A DNA stretch of 64,000 bases, taken from assembly GCA_030247885.1 (NCBI GenBank), contig JAPDRO010000028.1, positions 186,001 through 250,000 on the forward strand, written 5' to 3'. Position numbers and translations under genes: made by a program. Below are positions 50,557-62,126 of the stretch, one piece after another (positions within the stretch are counted from its first letter, which is position 1; each line of letters opens with the position of its first letter). The stretch is from Taxawa tesnikishii (nom. ined.). Lineage: Eukaryota > Ascomycota > Dothideomycetes > Dothideales. The notes beneath the pieces were generated by a model. That model worked only from the letters and a program-made list of their open reading frames with translations, was not told the origin of the DNA and ran no database searches.

Positions 50557-53500
50557 TTACTCCTCCTCACGGTACGAGATCTTCCGCATTTCACCTAATT
50601 CGTGTCTTGCAGCACTGAGTGCATTCTCCAACTGCAGAATTTGCACCTGGTATCCATCGTCAGCATCCGAGTGCGGAAGAAAAGGGAAGCATAAACACAT
50701 ACCTGCTTCTCCATCTCCTGGACCTTAAACTCGTGCCCACTGAGCTTCGTGTAGTCAACAGCCTCATCGCCCGTCCTCTTACCCTCAATGATCGCCTGCA
50801 CCTGCCTGACAAGACTCCTGCACGCGCTCGTGACCGCCTTACTTGCGTCCTCAAGGCGCTCTTGCGTCTTGCTCATGAAGCCCGCGCGGACTCTGCTGGC
50901 GGCGACGAGCTGCGCGGTAGCGGCGCTGACATTGTTGGCCGCCACGATCAGGCGCTCGGGTTCGTTACGCCCGCTGATAACGCCATCGGCAGTCTCGATG
51001 AGCGTGTTGGTACCGCTAGCAACGGCCTTGGCGGCGGAGATGAGACCTTCGGTCCACCTGCTGTTCTTCTTGTAGAACTGGGCCTTGGAGCTCGTACCAC
51101 GTCCTTCGCGCACAATCTCCTCTTGCGAGGCGGTCGCGGCTTTGATCAGCTGCGCGATGGCGTTTGTGACCATGATGGCTGCCTCAAGGATCGAGTCGTG
51201 CACCTTGAGCTCGTAAGTCGAGTAGCCGTCGCGGGGTTTGTTCATGAGCTTGTTCAGGCGTTCGGCCGCGGCGTCGATGGCGCGGGCGGCGTTGGCCAGC
51301 TCTCGGTCGACCACTTCGCCCAGATCGCCACCGCCGGAGGTGATCTTGGACTTCGGTGCGAAGGCGTCGGCAATTTTGGAAAGGTTGTTTAAATTGACTT
51401 GGACTTCGTTGTTCCTGTTGATGACGACGTCGGTCTTTTCGAGGTCGTCCCGGCCTTCCAGTCGGTAGCTTTGGATTGAACGGAAGAAGCTGACGGTGCT
51501 TGCGGCTGATTGGCGGGCTGCGCTGATGAGTTGGTCGCCCTTCTTGTCGTCCGAGGCGAACCGCGTGAGACCCTTGGTGTTCGATAGAACGTCTGCGATG
51601 GCGCCGGAGAAGGTCAGGGTGGTACGGATAACCTCTGCATGGTCGCTGTTTGGTCCATCGGCGATGAAGTTGTTGAAGGCAGTGGAGAACTCCATTGCGC
51701 TTGAAGCGGCCTTCTCAATTGTGGACAGGACGAAAGCACCAGTGGCATTCTGGTTGCCAGCATTCATGGTAGAGTCCAGCTCGTAAAGGGCATCATCCAC
51801 TCTCTGAACACCTCCTTGGAGGACGGAGTCAATCAGATCGTTGATCCTGCGGATGTTGTCGAGCAGGACGGTATCAATCTGCTCGTTCAAAGCGTTGTCG
51901 GTGTCGCCTTGGCCGTTACGGAGTTCGTTGAGTTCCAGGAGCGTCTGATCCATGCCAGCCTTGAAGATCTCAAGCTCTTCCTCCTTCTCGCGCAGTTGCC
52001 GCTCCAGGTCAGAGTCACCTTCCCGGAACTTCATCTGGATATCATCAAGCTGACGAGTCTTGTTACGCAGGGCTTCTTCGAGATCCGCAATCTCCCTGTT
52101 ATGTCGAGACAACAGAGCAGAAAGTTCGGAACCCTTTCCTCTCTCCGCATTCTCGGCCTTCTCCAGAGCAAAACGAAGCTCTCTCTTGAGTTTCTCCACT
52201 TCTTCCTTGTGGCCGCCGGTAGTCCGGTCTTTGTCGTGCAAAGCGCGATCTCTTTCGCGTATCATGTTTGCCAGTTCCAGGTTCTTCGTCTTCAGTTCCC
52301 GCTGCAGCTTTTCCCTCTGATCGATTGCTTCTTGCGCCGAGGCTGCCTTCAACTGAACACCCTTGAATTTCTGCAGCAGCTCCAGATGCTCGTGCCGCAA
52401 TTGCGAGTACAGCTTTGCCAGGGCTTCATATTTTGTCCTCCAGGTGTTGATCTGCTCTTGTAAGGCGCGGATTTGCTCATCCTTGGAAGCTGATTGCTGG
52501 CTGAAGTTGGCGTTGAGCTGTTGAAGCTCACCTTCCAATGCCTTCATTCTCCGGTCGTATTGTTCCAACATGAGCTGGTCCCGCTCGTACTGAGCTCTTG
52601 CGCTGAGATTCTCACGCTCCAGTTCTGCCATCCTTCCTTGGGTCTGCTGTTGGTATTGGTCCCGCATGAGCTGCTCTTCAGCCAACCTCATCTGCTCCGC
52701 TTGCAACCGCTGTTGCTCTTCGAATTCCCTCTGTGCTCTCAGAGCCTGCTCTTGTTGTCGCCTCTGCGCTTCTTCCTGTTGCGCCTGCAACCTTCGCTGC
52801 TCTTCCGCATACTCTTCCTGCTGGCGTTGCTGCTCGTTCTTCCAGAACTCATTGATGGGCTCGGGATCTGTTGTCGGCGCTCTTGCTGGAGGGATTTCTG
52901 CAGGAGGAGGTTCGTTCTTCGGTCTCGCAGGCAAAGCGGGCCTGGACTCATCGTCCTCAGAGAGAAGGTTGGGAGGGTCTTGTGGTAGCTTCGGTACTGT
53001 AATCAGGCTGGTAAGGTACCGAAGATTCGAGCACTCGTAGTAGAACTTGACGAGCCGGTAGTGTTGTGCATCGTAACGGCCGCGCAGCGGGGAGAGAGCC
53101 TCATCGTCTCCGAGGGACGTGTGCATAGCGCGCAGCATGCTGGTGATGAACTTGTAGATACCGTAACTCTCCTGCACTAGAGGCACCAATGCGGAGATCC
53201 GGCACTCGTTGTTCGCACCAGCACTGAAGTTTGCGAAGATCAACTTCTGGAATGTATCGATCTGGTCCTGCAGTGTCATCAAATCCGAGATCGTCTCGTA
53301 GCCCTCGTTGGGGTCATTGATCGACTTCAAGCTGATGTACTCCTCGTACTCGAAGGTGCCGTTGAATTCGGGGTGATTCCGGTGGAAGGTCAGCTTAGCG
53401 ATCAGGTAGTAGACGTATTCCGAGATGAGCGGCCCGTATCCTCGCATCCCCATCCCGTCCGTACCAGACATGCCTCTTGACAGGCTCTCCAACCATCCAA

Positions 53501-53896
53501 TATTTGCCTGGGCTTCCTTTAAGGCCACTGGGTGACCCTCCTGGAGGACCTTGTGTATCGTGATGAGGGCCTTAAAGGTCTGGACCTCATCCGCCATGAT
53601 AGGCTGCACCTTCATCCCTGCCCAGAAGGATTGGGAAGACTTGTGATCCCATGTGTAGACAATGCAACTTCGCACATGTTTCCCTATCTCTTCATGAGCG
53701 TATGCGCCGTGCCGGCAGTGGTGGGTGGGACGTACGTTTCGGCGCGGTCTCCTCGACGCTGGTTGCTTTGCGAATATTGATGGCAAGTTCGGACTCGGAC
53801 CTGATGCCTGTTAATCCTGGCACGGGTATGTGTTCCTGGCGAGGCGTATGATACTTACTTGCCCATGTCCACGTTGCGCGTAGCGTGGTAAGCCAT
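50557..53896 (-). CDS. SLA2: Endocytic actin adaptor Sla2/End4 (HIP1R family)
   Basis: Couples clathrin-coated pits to actin at the plasma membrane; SLA2 is a standard MAT-locus neighbour in ascomycetes. Exons are 53859-53896, 53736-53800, 50703-53683 and 50557-50646. The first joints make MAYHATRNVDMGKSESEL and then APKRKHVRSCIVYTWDHK, the start of the ANTH domain. That domain binds PtdIns(4,5)P2 and spans about residues 10-270. A proline-rich linker and a long Gln/Glu-rich coiled coil follow (about 300-640). The C-terminal I/LWEQ (THATCH) actin-binding domain includes ILEAAIMVTNAIAQLIKAAT and ends near KLSGHEFKVQEMEKQ. The last exon adds VQILQLENALSAARHELG. About 1,057 residues, with a clean frame. 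Confidence 0.95.
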
Positions 53897-55282
53897 GACC
53901 GTCACGTCGCTGCACGCTGATGTACGATCTCTTGCTTGTGGTTTACTGGAGTCCCGGGTTATATATCACAGTGTGCCCTGGTGCACGCGTCTGCCTGGAC
54001 TTGGCAAATCGTATGGTAGGAGATAACAGTTGCTGTGGTATTCAATGGCTGGAGGCTTGCGAAGCTCGGAACCGCGGAGTGTCGGTGGCAACGTCATGCT
54101 CCATTGCCAAGACTTCCGTTTCAGGTACCAGTATTCAACCTGCTCTTCCAATTCGCTGGGATGCTTGAGTTGTTAGAATGTACCCGTGCCCTGGCCAAGC
54201 AGTGGATTATACGTTACTGAAACAAGGGAAATCGCATTCCATTCCGCCGCACAGTCACTACTTCACTTCTGCTCAAGCGCCAAGAACCAGACACATCTGT
54301 CTTGGTATATGCTCTTCAACTGCGCTGTCTCTCAAGACGGAAGATGGAAAATTGCTTCACGTTCCTATCTTGACTGGAAGTAGTCCTGCATATAACGATG
54401 CCACTCTCTCGCTAGACACGTGCAAACAGCAAAGCAAACCATACAAGATCTACCAAGTCCGCATACGTGCTTCTACCATCATCACTGTCCGTGACAGTCA
54501 TCCGATCTCAATATTTCGAGTGTATACCATATCACCGTCTCTCACTTCTGTTGATATAGCAATCATGTGGTCCACAGCCGTGGCATCCACGACCTAACAA
54601 AACCGAACCTCGACCAAATATCCATCCTCTGAACCTCAATCAGGCCAGCCAGCTGCAGATGAACATCCCAACGCAGCAGAAAGTATTCGGGCAGCGACTT
54701 GGAATACACCAATCCTTGAACTTCCAAGCAGACCGTCCGGTGCACAGGACGAGTCAGGAAGAATAGGAGTTTCTTAGGAAGAAAGGTATCAACTCCGTCA
54801 TAAGGGCTTAAAGGTCGGAGGTGGAGCAGGAAGCGGAGAAGGGCAGAACGGTCAGGGTTTGGAGTAGGACATTTAGGTTGGTAGGGCGGATTTGAAGAGA
54901 GGAAGGAAAACGGAATGGAACAGAGGTTGGGGAGTGGTTTCGACCTCAGTTGGTTAATAGGTACAGCAGAAAGCTTACGCAAATTGAGGGTGGTAGAGCA
55001 AAGGACCGAGCAACTTGAGCATCTCAAAATACAACAGATCAATATCCGAGCGGTCACGCACGAATCCGACGCGAGAAGAACGAGGTGGAACAGATTTGAA
55101 TCGCTTTTTGTTTGCATGTCCCTGAATGAAGCCCCGCTGGTGCTACATTGCAGAATAACGCCCTGAACTTGGGGAAACCAAGCGCTGTAGCGTGTCTGAT
55201 CACCTTGACGCCTCTGTGCCCCCCAAAGCATGGAATTTCCTCGTCACATTTCGTACCGATTCCTCAGTACTACTACACTCCT
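53897..55282. other. Spacer between SLA2 and RPS4
   Basis: 1.4 kb. A minus-strand frame (54563-55231, 222 codons) overlaps the RPS4 3' flank but is Leu/Ser/Pro-rich, resembles nothing and is not called. No RNA gene or repeat seen. Confidence 0.45.
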
Positions 55283-56830
55283 CTACTGGCCGGCGAGGGC
55301 GTAGGCACGGCGGCGGTCGCGCTCCTCGGCGATGGAGAGCTTGACACCCTTGCCCTGTGGAATGGTCAGCTCTCAAGTTTATTCGGCTGAGCAACAGCTC
55401 CAGTCTTCGTACCTTTGGCAAACTGATCCATGGCTTCTCACGTCCGATGATGAAGACGTTACTCTCACGCTGCAAGAAATGGTCAGTGTACCGTTCTGGA
55501 AAGGTTGAGGAGGAGTCAGGTCAACTAACAGTTGCGAATTCGTTGTCAAGCGCGTCTTCGATGCAGTTAGTATGGTATACTCTCAGGCGGAGTGAAGGCC
55601 CAGGGATTGCGGCAAAACACTGGGCTGCAGTAGTCGGTGTCGAATGACTGGGACTGTCCCGTAGACAGTTGCTACAACCCAGCATTTGCTTCACCTGCTG
55701 AGTTCCCTCGGAGTAAGCTTACCCTTGATGTGGACCTGTACAGGGTGTTAGCTGAGTGATACAATGTGATAACTGGGAGGGTCCTTACGATGTTGAAGCC
55801 ACCGTCATGTCTTTCACGGTGAACAATTACGCCGACGCTATTTACCGCCGTTAGTTAACCCTTTACTAGGAACTTCCACGTGGACTCTCGGTCTTACCGC
55901 CCCATGTTGCGTCCACCAGTCGCCTGGACGTGTTAGCTTGCGTAGTTTGAGAGATACAGAAAGTTGCATACCATTGCAATGGCTCCCGTATCAAACGAGA
56001 TGAAGTCCTCGATCTTTCCAGTGCTCAGGTTAACCTTGATGGTGTCGTTTGGCTTGATAGAAGGGTCGGGCTAATCGAATTTAGTATGGCATCCGGGATG
56101 GAGGGTATGAGGGATTATAATACGTACGTAGCGGATACTGCAGTACAGGAATCCAGTTAGCGTGTCCACAGCTTAGACCAACGGCTGATAGCTTGAAAGC
56201 ATGCGTATCCAAGTATGGCACTTACGTTCTAGCGTCGTGGGTGACGCTGCGAATACGTTAGCAGAGTATATCTCTCGACATGGGGAGGCTTGTACTTGCA
56301 GGTATGGGATCCCGCCCTTGCCAAGCTGAACTCTCTTGACCTTGCAGAGCTTGTACTCGGCCTCCTCAGCCTGGATACGGTGGACGGTGAAGCGACCCTT
56401 GGTGTCGTAGATGAGACGGAAGTTCTCGCCGGTCTTCTCGATGCCTGGATCAATCATCAATTCCTGCTCCTCAATTCCTGTCCCAACCACTTCTTCTTAC
56501 TGATGACGTCCATGAAACCAGCGGGGTAGGTAGGGTCAGTGCGGACCTGGAATGGGTGTCAGTTGCTTCGTTTAGAGTTTTCGAAAGTCCAGAAGCGATT
56601 GCGCACCTTGCCGTCGACCTTGATCAGACGCTGCATCATGATGGCCTTGGTCTCACGGCCGTTCAGGGCGTACTTGAGACGGTTGCGGATGAAGACGATC
56701 AGGGGGAGGCAGTCCCTCAATTTGTGAGGTCCGGGAGAAGCCTTGGGAGCGTAGGCACCGCTCAGCTTGTCGAGCAGCCAGTGAGATGGCGCGGACAAGC
56801 GCTTCTGGTGCTTCTTTGGTCCTCTTCCCA
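55283..56830 (-). CDS. RPS4: 40S ribosomal protein eS4 (RPS4), twelve exons
   Basis: Small-subunit ribosomal protein. All twelve exons join in frame to 262 residues: 56606-56830, 56501-56546, 56300-56444, 56226-56246, 56128-56137, 55972-56070, 55898-55923, 55789-55837, 55723-55735, 55530-55555, 55413-55469 and 55283-55354. It starts [15 protein letters not shown], includes [14 protein letters not shown] (S4-like RNA-binding segment), [15 protein letters not shown] and VTHDARTIRYPDPSIK, and ends [10 protein letters not shown]. Length and order equal the family norm. The intron after exon 3 (56247-56299) has a GC donor (GCAAGT). The five smallest exons are 21, 10, 26, 13 and 26 nt. The frame is intact throughout. 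Confidence 0.95.
56128..56137 (-). other. 10-nt microexon of RPS4
   Basis: Exon 5 of RPS4, bounded by CAG upstream and GTACGT downstream on the minus strand. It supplies the last base of a Thr codon plus Ile-Arg-Tyr in DARTIRYPDP. Without it the conserved segment and reading frame are lost. Confidence 0.8.
56247..56299 (-). other. GC-AG intron in RPS4
   Basis: Donor GCAAGT, acceptor GCAG. Only this donor joins IPYL to VTHDART in frame; the nearby GT at +6 does not. Confidence 0.75.
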
Positions 56831-57692
56831 TTTTGGCGGTGTTTTCTTGTCGACTGGAAGGGCGATTCGGTGGCGGATGTCGTTGGTGGGAAGAATGTCG
56901 AAGTCGCTGCGCGAGGAAATTGAAGGTCGACAGATGGAGGACCGCTTTTTCGCTTGTCCAAATCTTGGCGTGCGATGCACGGACTTCCGCAAAATCGCAT
57001 GGCGACTTCCGATGCTGCAAGGGTTCCCGAACTCGAACTTCAGCATTTGCACAAGCAACATCGTCAAAACGCAGTCGACATGTCTGTGTCTGCTCGCTGC
57101 TTTCTTTACCGGATGCTATCTGGACAACGGGAAAGCTTTGTAGCTCTGTGGCCATCTCACAGCAAGAGCCGAAACTACAGGTTACATTCGCGGTTTGGTG
57201 AAAGAACCGCTTGCCTGCACATTCTGTACAAGCACAACCAGCAAACGTACATACGACCTTGGTCCAGAAGGGTGCTTTTCCAGTTCAGAGACAGACATTA
57301 TTAGCACTCAATCAGTCCGGGATGTTTGCCTCTTTCACCGCGCAATCACCGTTCCGTGTCGATATCTGCATCTGGCTTTGTGCTGTACTTTTTGTCTTAC
57401 ATCTGTTAGATTAACCCCAGAGTGTGAATCGTCCTTTTCCTGCTACTGCGCTTGTTTGGTCAAGCAAGCATCGAGCTAGTTATCGTTGTAGGTCTGTTTG
57501 GTCGGCAATGGGCCAATCGCACCACTGTTTCATTGAACGAGACCATCTCTAACAAAGATTACTTTGCAATACCTGAAAAATGAGTGGGAGGGAAGTCTAT
57601 AAAATGCCCACGCCTGGCTCGCTGATTACACTTCCAGATTATCGTCATCCTTCCTAGCTCTGACCAGCTGACTGAACGGAGAAGTATTGATC
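56831..57692. promoter_or_regulatory. Divergent upstream region RPS4/Argonaute
   Basis: 862 bases between the two start codons, holding both promoters. The frames present are short and overlap on both strands; none resembles a protein. Confidence 0.45.
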
Positions 57693-60600
57693 ATGTCCGA
57701 CGATAGCAGACGTCCACCACGCCCGCCCGGCACTGCCGTTCAAATGTCTAAGAGCGCTAGGAAGAGAGCCAACAGAAGAGATCGCGAGAATCAAGCCCGG
57801 TTTATGCAATTCCCGATTCGGACCGGAACCGACGTTGCGACAACTTCTGCCGCAATGTCAGCGTCGGGAAAAGTTGTGAGCATCCTAGCTTTGTGACTTT
57901 CTCAGAGACTCGAGCTGAACACGTAGGCTGCGAAGCAGAGTGGTCAGGGCGCCGATCTATCGTGGCCTGTATTCGAAACACCGGATTCACCGAACACCGG
58001 AGAGATTTGGAAAGCGCCAGTGGTCACCACCAACTACTTCAAGATCAACGACAAGCCTGGTTTGCTGTACCAGTACTCGCTCGACTTTGGATGCCTTGAC
58101 AACAACCCCAAAAAGCCTATCAAGAAACGCGGGCTCAAGCGCGAGTTGATCAAGCTTCTCTTCAAGGAGGATGACTTCCGACGAGCTGATGTTTCACCTT
58201 TTCTGGCTACTAACTGGAATGATCTCATCGTTTCCACGCTGAAGCTTCCCAAGGATGCTCCCTTTGACAAAGTCGGTCGTGGGAAGGATTACAGAGTCAC
58301 TTTCCACGGCCAAGTGGGTTCAGCCTCGGTTACCATCACGGTGAGATTCGCAAACGAGATCAACACTACACTTCTTGATGACTGGTCCCAAGGCGGTGTT
58401 GAGAAAGACTGCGAGAAGATACTGACGGCCATGAACATCATCACTCAAAGCCAGGTAAGCAAACCAGACTCCGGGTGGGAGAATGTAGGAAAGAACAAGT
58501 TCTTCCCTGCCCTGGTTGTTGAGGAACAGCGAGCTCGCGAACGCGATCTTGGTGACGGACTGCATTACCGCCATGGGTTGTTTACCTCAGTTCGTCCTGG
58601 CAAGGGTAATATCCTACTGAACGTCAATCTTACTACGTCCGCTTTCCATACCAGCATGACCTTGTCAAATTTGGCAGAAAAACTTTTCGACACGAGGAAT
58701 GTTGATGCTCAGAAGTTTGAAAACTTTATCAAGGGGCTCCAAGTTCGGCTTACTTACGTGCCGCCTGGTACCCCGAAGAATCAGGATAAGCTCGCAAGGA
58801 TGCTTCCTCTTCAACCCGACGAGTTCCCGCAACAGGGAGCGTTGCGCACCGTGAGCGGCGTGGATAAAACTTGGAATATGGAGATCATCAAGAACATATG
58901 GGAAACAAGGGTCTGGAATTCCACCAACCCAGGTTTGCCTGCGGTCAATATTGGAGGGAAGGATCACCCGAATTGGGTGCCCGCAGAGTTCCTTTGGATA
59001 GAACCATATCAGCCATACCGCAGACAGCTGCCGCCCAAGGTCATTAGTAAGATGGTCAAAGTAGCCCAGAAGAATACTGCTGATCACCGACGTTTTGTCA
59101 TTGGTGAAGCCAAGACCGCCATCAATTTCGACAAACTTCGTGTACGTACTATTCAAAAGCTGCATGTCTACTGACAAGCTAACACCAAGCAGTCCAGCTT
59201 CCGTGTTGGTGTGGACGACAAACTTCTCGAAACTGAATCAAGAGTGCTCAATGCCCCCAAGGTGTTTTATGGCGCTCAACAGCCGAAACTCATCGGTGGT
59301 ACATACGCGGGCACCTGGAATCTCCAGGGCGGGAAGTTCACCGAGACTCGCTCCGCAGATCGGCTAATTGTATTGTTCATTGATCGTGACGATAAGCTGC
59401 TGGGACAAGTCAGAGCAAGATGTACCAAACTCGCTGCAGTGCTAAAAGATTACGGTTTCCGATACCGCAACCCCCGGATGTCCGTGGGATAGACCTTGAT
59501 TGTCTTGGCCAGGAGTTGAGGAACTGCAGCTCAACAGACAGCTTGCTGGTGGTCTTGTCGGACGCCAACACGAGCGCTGACAATTTTGCCCGGGTCAAAT
59601 GTCTGGGCGACTCCCTTGGGCATCCTACGGTATGTATCACGAATGAAAAACTCGCTAAGCAGGTGCCGCTCAACGGAGCAGCCAGCGGAAACTACGTTGC
59701 CAATATTGCGTCGAAACTGAATCTTCACCTCGGCGGCACCAATCAGCACATCAGGACAATCCATGATGAGGCAATGAGCAACAAATATGCCAGTACTATG
59801 ATTGTAGGTGCGGACGTCACCCATCTTGGTTCTGGAAGCGTGTTCGGTTGTCCATCGATTGCTGGTATTGTTGCAAGTATGGACGACCAATTCACAAGAT
59901 ATTCCAGTTCCATCAGGTTGCAGACCAGCAAGCAGGAGGTAAGTGTCTTTGATATCGATCGCGTTAGACTTGCTGACTGTCTCTAGATGATTGACGATTC
60001 GTGTGGTATGGTGAAGGAGAGTTTGAGGACGTGGTATCGCACGCATCAGAACTCTCTCCCGGAGAAACTGTTGTTCTACCGCGACGGTGTCAGCGAAAGC
60101 CAATTCGCCGACGTCAAAAAACTGGAGTTGTAACGGATCAAAAATGCATGTGAGGAAGTGGCTAACGAAAACAATGTCGCAAACTCTGTCAAGATCACCC
60201 TCCTTGTCGTCGACAAGAGACACCACGCACGATTTTACGCCAAGCATCTGGGATCAGAGTATCGAGCAGCTCCTGAAGAACTTGAAGTAGTTGACCCCAG
60301 GCCGAATTCCAACTTCTGGCCGGGTTTTACTGTCAAAGAGAGCGTCACGAGTCCAAAGCGCGCCGACTTCTACCTTCAATCGCACAAACCCCTTGCTGGC
60401 ACCGCTCGTAGCGCTCACTACTTCATCCTTCACGACGACAATAGGTTCAGCGCCCAAGAGTTGCAGGTCCTAGTAAGCTTCCTTCATTCACCGTAGTCCT
60501 TCAATATAGACCGGCTAACCGTTGTACACAGACATACAATCTCTGCTTCCTGTACGCCCGCAGCACTACTGCGGTCTCCTACGCCACCCCAGCATACTAC

Positions 60601-60840
60601 GCTGACCGCCTCTGCGATCGTGCGCGTTGCTATCTGAGAGGCTTGATGGTCAAGGGAAGTTACCAAAACACCAGGAACACGCGCTGCCCGAAGCCAGAAA
60701 GGTCGCGTGCGGCGGATGATGATGGGAAGCGTGACTGGATGGTGACTGAGTGCAACAGGTACTGGCGCGCACCAAACGCTACCCTAGGGACTAACAACCC
60801 TTGGGACGGCAGCCTGGACGAGATCATGTTCTATCTTTGA
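57693..60840 (+). CDS. Argonaute (QDE-2-like) RNA-silencing protein
   Basis: Small-RNA-guided effector of gene silencing. Exons are 57693-57875, 57927-59141, 59193-59938, 59987-60472 and 60532-60840, about 979 residues. A short basic N-terminus (KSARKRANRRDRE) leads to the ArgoN domain at TNYFKINDKPG. The linker and PAZ region follow, with FFPALVVEEQRA and LFTSVRPGKGNILLNVNL. The MID and PIWI domains come last. PIWI residues visible are Asp in VGADVTHLG, Asp in FYRDGVSESQF and, at the His position, Asp in TPAYYADRLCDRARCYL; fungal QDE-2 also has Asp there. One C appears missing in 59471-59475. A TAA (60131-60133) interrupts LEL-stop-RIKNACEEV in PIWI, where a CAA codon would fit. If real, the stop removes the end of PIWI. 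Confidence 0.9.
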
Positions 60841-61272
60841 TGCTGGAGCTTCGCATCTTGAAGACAACTGGTCCGCCATCGTCCAGTGCGAGAGCTTATG
60901 ATGATGTAGTGACGTTCAACAGTCTTCTAGCCGCTGCTCTTGTATCGCACTCTGTCAAGGATGGCGTGGTGGGTTAGCTTCGGACTGCTTTTCCTCTTTT
61001 CTCGCATGTTTTCTCTTGTGACGCGTCGTTGAGCAAGTCTGGCTTGCGGGTGTCAATAGATCGACAAACGAAATGTTGTGTTCCCCCATTTTTGAAGCTT
61101 TTTTACGCGAGCAGCAGTGCCCCGAACAGTTTTTATACCACAGCCAAGCATCCGTCTCCCACCCTTCTTCCATGAACGGTCGATGATTGGTACATCGTGA
61201 GCAACTTTGAGAGAAGGTTGTCGTGATACTATGACGCAGACCTGTCGACGAGCCCTAGCCAACTGCTTTGAA
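60841..61272. terminator. 3' flank of the Argonaute gene
   Basis: 432 bases without a domain-bearing frame, between the Argonaute stop and a possible minus-strand gene. Confidence 0.4.
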
Positions 61273-61838
61273 TTAATATGGCACCTTTTTGGCAAGCTGT
61301 GGAACCTTCGAGGGCTCCTCAGGAGGGTGGTTTGACGAGCTGGGAGCAGAGCCAGCGGGGCTGCCAATGTTGAGCTCTGAAAAGGAGCCCGGAACACAGA
61401 CGCATCTGGATCGTTTCCTGTCCCGACACAAGCAAACCTGACTAAGTACCTCTATTCCTGACTTCCGCCAGCGGAGAGAGCAGAAGAGGGCGCACACCAT
61501 AACCTACACTCTTCTTCCCCTTGCCCCTACTGCTGCCGCACATTTTCAGCGATTCGCGCGAATCGTGGCAGCAATGTACTCAGTACCGCACCTGGTGTTG
61601 GAAACGATGTACCGGGACTGGAGGGTGGCCCGTTGGAGACCAGCAAAAGTGCCGATGCAATGAATGGGAGCCCCAAGATATGATTCGCGTCATCAGCGGG
61701 ACTTGCAGCAGGTTTTTCGTTCTCCTCCACTTCTCGCATCAAGTAAGAACGAGGAGTGGAAGAAGCATATGTCCTCATTGAAACCACGCTAATAGGGGCG
61801 GGGCGGCGAGGATTAGCGTGATAAGAGGTTTCCGTCAT
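61273..61838 (-). CDS. Hypothetical protein, doubtful
   Basis: A frame starting at 61838 (MTETSYHANPRRPAPISVV) has 103 codons. Further down, a frame ending at 61273 (SAPSSSNHPPEEPSKVPQL...) can be joined upstream by a donor GTACTT near 61448 and an acceptor CAG near 61380. The two parts are in different frames and their link is unclear. No domain is recognisable. It may be one small gene with an unresolved structure, or chance. Confidence 0.25.
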
Positions 61839-62126
61839 GATCTAGAGTATGCCAGGTGAATGCATGTAACGCCAGGAAGGGAGATGAAGAGAAGCATGTC
61901 GAAATGCGAGTAGGAGGATGATGGAAAGTTCATGGCAACGATCACCAATCCACAACCTGAATACGATGGAACAATAGCGTGAATCAGGGTGGTGGTTCAG
62001 ACGGACTTTACCTAGGTATACGCAGAAGCGCATCAAGCACAAACGCCTAGTGCCTGCCCTTTCCTCCTTCTCCCGAACGCCTTCAACTCCATGCACCCAA
62101 CCATAATCTCTCCCCAAACAGTCAGA
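61839..62126. other. Short intergenic region
   Basis: Lies between the doubtful gene and the CIA30 stop; nothing recognised. Confidence 0.4.

Noticed and set aside
51816-52463. Plus-strand frame of 215 codons opposite SLA2
   Set aside because: Antisense shadow of the Gln/Glu-rich coiled coil; no recognisable protein features.
54563-55231. Minus-strand frame of 222 codons downstream of RPS4
   Set aside because: No domain, low-complexity Leu/Ser/Pro composition, and it abuts the RPS4 3' end without a promoter-sized gap.
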